Source: Makana argininalis_D (lineage in GTDB: Bacteria; Pseudomonadota; Gammaproteobacteria; Enterobacterales; Enterobacteriaceae). Taken from it: a stretch of DNA of 64,000 nt. The DNA is taken from assembly GCA_051307355.1 (NCBI GenBank), contig JBPPLQ010000001.1:216747-280746 (forward strand), in the 5' to 3' direction. The translations under genes were made by a program, and so were the position numbers. This document shows positions 54,371-64,000 of this stretch, piece by piece. The stretch's first letter is position 1. Each line of letters begins with the position of its first letter. The notes below the pieces were generated by a model. The model did not search any database. It saw only the letters and a list, made by a program, of their open reading frames with translations, and had not been told where the DNA came from.

Positions 54371-56143
54371 ATGATAAATATTAATAATAATAATATAAAT
54401 TACTATATTAAGAATATAAGTATGAAATTAAGACATTGGGAGTATTTATATTATATAAAGTCTAAACCTAAAGTAAGTGATTTTGAATATGATAATATGC
54501 TTTTAATATTAAAATATCTAGAAGAAATAATACCGAATTTAATTAACAATAAATCTCCAAGTGTTAAAATTAATTTAAAAATAAATAATAAATTTAAAAA
54601 AATAAAACATAAAATTCCAATGTTGTCATTAAAAAATATATTTAATGAATCTGAATTTTTATTATTTGATAAAAAAATACGTAATAAATTAAATTATAAA
54701 GAAAATATAAAATATTGTTGTGAACCTAAAATAGATGGATTAGCTATAAATATATTATATATTAATGGTAAAATACGTTTTGCATCTACTAGAGGTAATG
54801 GTAATATAGGTGAAGATGTAACTAAAAATATTAAAAATATTAAAAATATACCTAATGTTATTAAAAATAAAATTTTTTTTCCAAAATTTATAGAAATTAG
54901 AGGTGAAATTTGTGTTTTAAAAAATGATTTATTAAAAATTAATAAATCATTAATCATTGAAGGAAAAAATACTTTTTCAAATACAAGAAATGCTGCTTCT
55001 GGGATTTTAAGAACAATCAAATCTGATAATAAATATATTAATTTTTTAATGTTTTATTGTTATGGAGTAGGTTTTGTAAAATATAATATATTACCTAAAA
55101 GTCATTTTAATTTATTAGATTTTTTAAAAAAATTTAAAATACCTATTAATAAAAAACAATTATGTAAAGATAAGTATAATGTTATAAATTTTTTAGAAAA
55201 AATATTTAGAAACAAAAAAAAAATGAAATTTGATATAGATGGTATTGTTGTTAAGGTAGATGACATACAATTGCAAGAAAAACTAGGATTATTATCAAAA
55301 TATCCTAAATGGGCTATTTCTTATAAAGAAAAAGATAAAGAAAAAAAAACAAAAATAATAGATATTAAATTTACAATAGGAAGAACTGGTATTATAACTC
55401 CAATTGCAATTTTTAACCCAGTTAAAATATCAGGAGTAATTATAAAAAAAGCTAATTTATATAATATAAGTGAAATTCATAGACTTAAAATAATTATAGG
55501 TGATACTGTTTTTATTAAAAGATCATGTAATGTTATACCTAAAATTGTTAGAGTTGTTAACTCAAATAATTATATTAAAAAAAATATATTTATACCTGAT
55601 AAATGTCCTATTTGTAATAGTAAACTTTATAAATATAAAAAAAATTTAAAATGTTTTTCTGGTTTTTTTTGTAATGCTCAAAAAAAAATGTATATTAAAA
55701 ATTTTGTATCAAAAAAAGCAATGAATATTAAAGGAATTAATATTAATATTATAAATAAATTAGTAGATCTTAATATATTAAAAATTCCTTCTGATTTATT
55801 CAGATTAAATGAAAATATATTAACAAATAAAATAAATTTAAAAAAAAGAACAATTATAAAAATATTATATGAAATTAAAAAATCTAGAAATATAAAACTA
55901 TCTAAATTTATATATGCAATTGGTATATATGAAATAGGAGAAATAAAATCAATTTATTTATCTTTATATTATGGAAATTTAAAAAATATTATTCATGCTA
56001 ATTTTAATTCTTTAATGAAAGTTAAAAATATAGGGAAAAAAATTGCTTTAAATATATTAAATTTTTTTAAAAATAAAAAAAATTTATTTATAATAAATGA
56101 TTTACTTAGTAAAGAGGTAGGATTAAAAATTAGTAATAATTAA
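54371..56143 (+). CDS. ligA: NAD-dependent DNA ligase lacking the BRCT domain
   Basis: 590 residues (E. coli 671). Domain Ia has YYIKSKPKVSDFEYD. The adenylated lysine is Lys120 in CEPKIDGLAI, followed by STRGNGNIGEDVT and EIRGEICVLK. The OB fold has FTIGRTGIITPIA. The zinc finger is CPIC...KCFSGFFC and a helix-hairpin-helix region ends KVKNIGKKIALNIL. The C-terminal BRCT domain is completely absent; the protein stops at its border. The BRCT domain is known to be the least essential part of LigA, so the enzyme is probably active. Confidence 0.95.
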   Translation: MININNNNINYYIKNISMKLRHWEYLYYIKSKPKVSDFEYDNMLLILKYLEEIIPNLINNKSPSVKINLKINNKFKKIKHKIPMLSLKNIFNESEFLLFDKKIRNKLNYKENIKYCCEPKIDGLAINILYINGKIRFASTRGNGNIGEDVTKNIKNIKNIPNVIKNKIFFPKFIEIRGEICVLKNDLLKINKSLIIEGKNTFSNTRNAASGILRTIKSDNKYINFLMFYCYGVGFVKYNILPKSHFNLLDFLKKFKIPINKKQLCKDKYNVINFLEKIFRNKKKMKFDIDGIVVKVDDIQLQEKLGLLSKYPKWAISYKEKDKEKKTKIIDIKFTIGRTGIITPIAIFNPVKISGVIIKKANLYNISEIHRLKIIIGDTVFIKRSCNVIPKIVRVVNSNNYIKKNIFIPDKCPICNSKLYKYKKNLKCFSGFFCNAQKKMYIKNFVSKKAMNIKGININIINKLVDLNILKIPSDLFRLNENILTNKINLKKRTIIKILYEIKKSRNIKLSKFIYAIGIYEIGEIKSIYLSLYYGNLKNIIHANFNSLMKVKNIGKKIALNILNFFKNKKNLFIINDLLSKEVGLKISNN

Positions 56144-56169
56144 ATTTATTTAATTATTACTAATTTTTA
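56124..56169. terminator. Bidirectional hairpin terminator between ligA and the rRNA operon
   Basis: A 21-bp perfect stem (56124-56144 with 56149-56169, loop of four) spans the ligA stop codon and the region after the 5S gene. It is mostly A/T with one G-C pair. It lies between convergent transcripts and should end both. Confidence 0.7.
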
Positions 56170-56183
56170 GTTAGTTAAAAAAT

Positions 56184-56303
56184 TGTCTGGTAGTTACCTA
56201 CTCTCGCATGAGGAAACCTCAAACTACCATCGGCGCTACGACGTTTAACTTCTGAGTTCGGTATGGTTTCAGGTTGTTCCATCGCGCTATTGCCACCAGA
56301 CAA
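56184..56303 (-). rRNA. rrf: 5S rRNA
   Basis: On the minus strand the RNA starts TGTCTGGTGGCAATAGCGCGATGG and ends with GAGTAGGTAACTACCAGAC, the two ends pairing as the 5S helix I. The E. coli-like CCGAACTCAGAAGTT is present near the middle. It is the last gene of the rRNA operon. Ends are estimated to within a few bases. Confidence 0.95.
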
Positions 56304-56390
56304 ATAAAATTTATTTTATGTTTATTAAAAAATTAATATTTTTTCAGTTTTTATGCTGATTATTATTTTTAATAAGTTTAGGTGTTGTGA

Positions 56391-59303
<2,913 letters not shown>

Positions 59304-59372
59304 TCACAACCCTAAACTTATTAATATAAATAAATTATATTAATTTTTTAAAAAACCTAAATTTAAAAGATC

Positions 59373-59420
59373 ATTTAATATAATAATATTAATATATATA
59401 TTAATATTATTATATTAAAT
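59373..59420. repeat. 48-bp perfect palindrome in the 16S-23S spacer
   Basis: Bases 59373-59396 pair perfectly with 59397-59420 (positions sum to 118793). It is A/T only and lies between tRNA-Glu and 23S in the transcribed spacer. In the RNA it would form a 24-bp hairpin about 70 bases before the 23S 5' end, possibly a processing signal for tRNA or 23S release. Confidence 0.8.
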
Positions 59421-59429
59421 TAAATTTAA

Positions 59430-59502
59430 CGTCCCCTAGGGGTTTTGAACCCCTGTTGCCGCCGTGAAAGGGCGGTGTCCTAGACCACTAGACGAAGGAG
59501 AC
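59430..59502 (-). tRNA. tRNA-Glu (anticodon TTC)
   Basis: Lies in the 16S-23S spacer as in several E. coli rRNA operons. Acceptor GTCTCCT/AGGGGAC (one G-U pair), discriminator G; anticodon stem CCGCC/GGCGG holds loop CTTTCAC, so the anticodon is TTC. CCA is not encoded. U34 is a target of MnmA, also encoded here. Confidence 0.96.
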
Positions 59503-59574
59503 ATTAATAAAAAAATTTTTTATTAATTTAATATATAAAATTAGTAGGCACAACATTAGTTTGTCTTATTTTTG

Positions 59575-61120
<1,546 letters not shown>

Positions 61121-61121
61121 A

Positions 61122-61439
61122 AAAACTTTTTATAAATTAAAAATTAAATTTACTTAAATTTAATTTTTTAATATTTAACTTTTTATTGACAAAAACTTAA
61201 TGCGTGCCCACTAATTTTATATAATAAATTTTAAAAGAGCATTTTATATCAAACTATATTAATAATATAAACTTATTTTATAAATAAGTCAACTTGTTTT
61301 TCAAAAATTAAAAAAATTAATGTTATTAATTTAACTTTTAAAATATATAACATTATTTAACTATATTAAATATATAGTCAATATGTTATTTTAAATAAAT
61401 AACGTAATATTAATTATTAATAACAATATAAATAAATGT
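61122..61439. promoter_or_regulatory. rRNA operon leader and promoter region (also upstream of rluD)
   Basis: Gene-free 318 bases. On the minus strand it contains a promoter with -35 TTGACT (61292-61287), a 17-base spacer and -10 TATATT (61269-61264). A boxA-like element TGCTCTTTTAA follows at 61241-61231 (E. coli boxA TGCTCTTTAACA), then the 5' half of the 16S processing stem (61218-61188). On the plus strand it must hold the rluD promoter, which I could not pin down. Confidence 0.7.
61264..61292 (-). promoter_or_regulatory. Sigma-70 promoter of the rRNA operon
   Basis: TTGACT and TATATT with an ideal 17-base spacing, about 145 bases before the 16S 5' end and just upstream of boxA. This is the best housekeeping promoter match in the window. 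A GC-rich discriminator typical of stringently controlled E. coli rRNA promoters is not seen. Confidence 0.65.
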
Positions 61440-62393
61440 ATGATATCAAAAACAATTTTTATTAAAAAATTACATTTTAAAAGTAATAGAAAAAGATTAG
61501 ATTTAGCTTTATCTGAACATATTAATTTTTATTCAAGATCAAATATAAAAAACTTTATTATTCATGGATTAGTTAAAGTTAATAAAAAAAAAATTACTAA
61601 TCCAAATAAAAAATTTTTTAAATTAGAAAATATAGAAATAAAAATAAAAGATAAAAAATATTTTTTAAAAAAAAAAATAAATTTTAAAATCATTTATGAA
61701 GATGATTATTTAATTATAATAGATAAACCAAATGATTTAGTAATACATCATGGAGTTAATAATTTAGATGGTACTTTATTAGATGAATTAATAAATTACT
61801 ATCCTAAAATATCTAATATACCTAGAGCAGGTATAATAAGCAGACTTGATAAAAATACTACTGGTTTATTAATTGTTGCAAAAACTTTGTTTTCATTTAA
61901 TTATTTTAAATCACAATTAAATAAAAAAAAAATTATAAGAAAATATAAAGCAATTACTTTAGGAAAAATTAATTATTCAGGTACAATAAAATCTTATATA
62001 TTAAGAAATAAAAAAAAAAGAACTAAAATGTCAATAAATAATTATAAAGGAAGGTATTCAATTACTAATTATAGTATTATTAAAAAATTTAAATATAATA
62101 CTTATATTAAATTATGTTTAGAAACAGGAAGAACACATCAAATAAGATTACATATGTCTAGTATTAATCATCCTTTAGTAGGTGATTCTTTATATGGAAA
62201 AATTATTAATTTTCCTAAAAACACTCCGCATTTTTTTAAAAAACAAATAAATGAATTTAAACGACAAGCTTTACATGCATATTTAATAAAATTCTTTCAC
62301 CCAATTACATTAAAACAAATGACTTATATTTCAAATATTCCAAAAGATATGCAAAATTTAATTCAAATTATTAAAAAAAATGATAATTATTAA
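61440..62393 (+). CDS. rluD: 23S rRNA pseudouridine synthase RluD
   Basis: 317 residues (E. coli 326). An N-terminal S4 domain (RLDLALSEHI..SRSNIKNFIIHGLVKVNKK) is followed by the synthase core. The catalytic aspartate is in ISRLDKNTTGLLIVAKT (E. coli HRLDKDTTGL), and ETGRTHQIRLHM and HPLVGDSLYG are present. I choose RluD over RluC because PRAGI, HHGVNNLDGTLL and FKRQALHAY follow RluD order. It makes pseudouridines in helix 69 of 23S rRNA. It is divergent from the rRNA operon and converges on argG. Confidence 0.92.
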   Translation: MISKTIFIKKLHFKSNRKRLDLALSEHINFYSRSNIKNFIIHGLVKVNKKKITNPNKKFFKLENIEIKIKDKKYFLKKKINFKIIYEDDYLIIIDKPNDLVIHHGVNNLDGTLLDELINYYPKISNIPRAGIISRLDKNTTGLLIVAKTLFSFNYFKSQLNKKKIIRKYKAITLGKINYSGTIKSYILRNKKKRTKMSINNYKGRYSITNYSIIKKFKYNTYIKLCLETGRTHQIRLHMSSINHPLVGDSLYGKIINFPKNTPHFFKKQINEFKRQALHAYLIKFFHPITLKQMTYISNIPKDMQNLIQIIKKNDNY

Positions 62394-62404
62394 AATATAA
62401 TATT

Positions 62405-63733
62405 TTAATTTTTATTTATTTCAGGTAAAAAATTTTTTTTATTATATAAAATTAAATTTTTATTTTTATAATTTTTAAGTTTATTTATAGTATCATTAAT
62501 ATCTAAATTTTTAATTGTAAGCTGACCTATTCTATCATCAGATGTAAAAAATGATTCTTTTTTTTCCATTGTTAAAATTTCAGGAATATAAGTAAGATTT
62601 TTAGATTTAGTTTTTAAAATAGAATAATCATTACCACGACGTAATTCTAATATAACTTCACCTGTGATTTCACTAGAAATCCAACGTTGTATTAAATCTT
62701 TTATCATAATAGCTTGAGGGTCAAACCATTTACCTTGATATAAAAAATATCCTAATTTACGTCCGTAATTACGATATATATTTATTGTGTCTTCGTTATG
62801 AATTCCTGTTAAAAGACGTTCATATGCAATATAAAGAAGTGACATACCTGGAGCTTCATAAATTCCTCTGCTTTTAGCTTCTATGATTCTATTTTCTATT
62901 TGATCACTCATTCCAATTCCATGTCTTCCTCCAATTATATTAGCCTCAATAAATAATTCCAATTTATTTTTAAATTTACATCCATTGATTTTTACAGGAA
63001 AACCATTTTTAAAATTTAAAGTTACTTTTTCTGGTTTTATTTTTATCTTATTATTCCAAAATTTTATTCCCATAATTGGTTTAATAATTTTAATATTATA
63101 TTCAAGATTTTCTAATTTTTTAGCTTCATGAGTTGCTCCAAGAATATTAGAATCGGTAGAGTATGCTTTTTCTGAAGACATTTTATATTTAAAACCATTT
63201 GTTTTCATAAATAAAGACATTTCTTTTCTACCACCAAGATCTTTAATAAAATTAATATCTAACCAAGGTTTATATATTTTTAATTTTTTATTTGCTATTA
63301 ATCCATAACGATAAAAACGTTCTATATCATTTCCTTTATATGTACTTCCATCTCCCCAAATATTTACATTATCTTCTTTCATATAGGAAACTAAAACAGT
63401 TCCTGTTACTGCTCTACCAAGAGGTGTTGTATTAAAATAAGGTAAACCAGCTGTTATATTGTGAAAAGCACCACATTGTATAGCTGATATACCTTCATAT
63501 ACTAAATATTTACGACAATCTATTAATCTCGCTTGTTTAGCACCATATAATATTGCTTTTTTTTTAATTTCATTATAATCATGTTCATCAGGCTGACCTA
63601 TGTTTGCTGTATACGAATAAACTTTAGTACCTTGTTTACACATCCATAAAAGAGCAGCACTTGTATCAAGACCTCCTGAAAAAGCAATTCCTATTTTTTC
63701 ATTATTAGGTAAATTCCTTATAATTTTATTCAT
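62405..63733 (-). CDS. argG: Argininosuccinate synthase
   Basis: 442 residues (E. coli 447). Condenses citrulline and aspartate using ATP, the penultimate step of arginine synthesis. The ATP pyrophosphatase motif AFSGGLDTSAALLWM, then TGLPYFNTTPLGRAVTG, WGDGSTYKGNDIERFYRYG and GRHGIGMSDQIENRIIEAKSRGIYEAPG follow the E. coli-type (long) ArgG subfamily. It is the only amino-acid biosynthesis gene of this kind in the window and is well conserved, so probably useful to the host. argH is not visible here. Confidence 0.97.
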   Translation of the reverse strand: MNKIIRNLPNNEKIGIAFSGGLDTSAALLWMCKQGTKVYSYTANIGQPDEHDYNEIKKKAILYGAKQARLIDCRKYLVYEGISAIQCGAFHNITAGLPYFNTTPLGRAVTGTVLVSYMKEDNVNIWGDGSTYKGNDIERFYRYGLIANKKLKIYKPWLDINFIKDLGGRKEMSLFMKTNGFKYKMSSEKAYSTDSNILGATHEAKKLENLEYNIKIIKPIMGIKFWNNKIKIKPEKVTLNFKNGFPVKINGCKFKNKLELFIEANIIGGRHGIGMSDQIENRIIEAKSRGIYEAPGMSLLYIAYERLLTGIHNEDTINIYRNYGRKLGYFLYQGKWFDPQAIMIKDLIQRWISSEITGEVILELRRGNDYSILKTKSKNLTYIPEILTMEKKESFFTSDDRIGQLTIKNLDINDTINKLKNYKNKNLILYNKKNFLPEINKN

Positions 63734-63890
63734 TTTTTTTAAACCAAAAAATTTTTAATATTATTTTAAAAAATTAAATTTTATAAATTATAAAAAATAA
63801 TTTTATTGATAATAAATAATATTATTAAAAAAATTATATTTTATAAAATATAAATAAGTATTTAATTTAAATAAAATACAATATAATTTA

Positions 63891-63919
63891 TAATTATTTT
63901 ATAAAAAAAATATTGTCAA
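63891..63919 (-). promoter_or_regulatory. Possible argG promoter
   Basis: A perfect -35 TTGACA (63919-63914 on the minus strand) is followed after 17 bases by TAATTA (63896-63891), about 160 bases before the argG ATG. No ARG box could be recognised. In such A/T-rich DNA the -10 is weak evidence; the TTGACA is the stronger part. Confidence 0.4.
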
Positions 63920-64000
63920 TAAGACTATTATTTATAAATATATATTTATATATTTAATAAAATTAAAAATAAAATAATAAATTCAAATCAAAGGAATCAT

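Noticed and set aside
63990..64000. AAAGGAATCAT at the right edge as the start of another gene
   Set aside because: It could be a ribosome-binding site before an ATG split by the window edge, but the spacing would be only 3 bases and no coding sequence is visible.

Overview
This window looks like a piece of a severely reduced, extremely A+T-rich chromosome from an obligate intracellular gammaproteobacterial symbiont (Enterobacterales relatives, probably of an insect). The protein genes read as shortened but clearly recognisable versions of E. coli genes. Many active-site residues sit at the same numbers as in E. coli (GyrA Tyr122, DnaE Asp401/403/555, HPr His15, EI His189, Map ligands). Many E. 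coli neighbourhoods survive with members missing: rpsB-tsf-(pyrH)-frr, rpsF-(priB)-rpsR-rplI, rpsP-(rimM-trmD)-rplS, recA-(recX)-alaS-(csrA)-tRNA-Ser-tRNA-Arg, smrB/prmB, tRNA-His-(Leu)-Pro. There are no insertion sequences, prophage genes, CRISPR arrays or integrases. Lysine, asparagine and isoleucine codons dominate and spacers are nearly pure A/T. The rRNA operon is intact (16S, tRNA-Glu, 23S, 5S), unlike the split rRNA genes known in Buchnera, so it is probably another reduced lineage. I cannot name the species.

Layout. 1-5.4 kb: end of lgt, then grpE, ung, gyrA, map. 5.4-13.4 kb: rpsB, tsf, frr, dnaE, holB, smpB, ssrA on the plus strand. 13.4-26 kb, mostly minus: ptsI, ptsH, an AI-2E family membrane protein, tRNA-Ser, rpsA, ybeY, glyS, glyQ, asnS, then gpmA(+), rplS and rpsP(-). 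26-33.9 kb: recA, a truncated alaS, a 676-base desert, tRNA-Ser, tRNA-Arg, glyA, smrB, prmB, mnmA, tRNA-Trp. 34-43.6 kb: pgi, tRNA-His, tRNA-Pro, rplI, rpsR, rpsF, ruvX, groEL, groES, tpiA, fpr, hslU, hslV. 43.8-56.1 kb: rpmE, ydjM, tktA, uvrD, rnpB, rsmI, rpsI, rplM, valS, ligA. 56.2-61.3 kb: the rRNA operon on the minus strand. 61.4-63.7 kb: rluD and argG.

Functionally this is an information-processing and protein-quality core: translation, tRNA charging, ribosome rescue, replication, repair and chaperones. It also carries fragments of central carbon metabolism (PTS general proteins, pgi, tpiA, gpmA, tktA), one-carbon metabolism (glyA), redox (fpr), and one amino-acid biosynthesis gene (argG).

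The most unusual structures are very long perfect inverted repeats in spacers between divergent genes. One is a 134-bp perfect palindrome between rpsF and ruvX that contains both ribosome binding sites. Another has 45-bp arms and lies between map and rpsB. The rpsF and ruvX starts beside the first palindrome are both non-ATG (TTG and apparently ATT). Other points: an AlaRS reduced to its aminoacylation half, a LigA without BRCT, an empty trmD/rimM locus beside a retained G37-bearing tRNA-Pro, long poly(A) tracts inside genes, and tRNA genes that never encode CCA.
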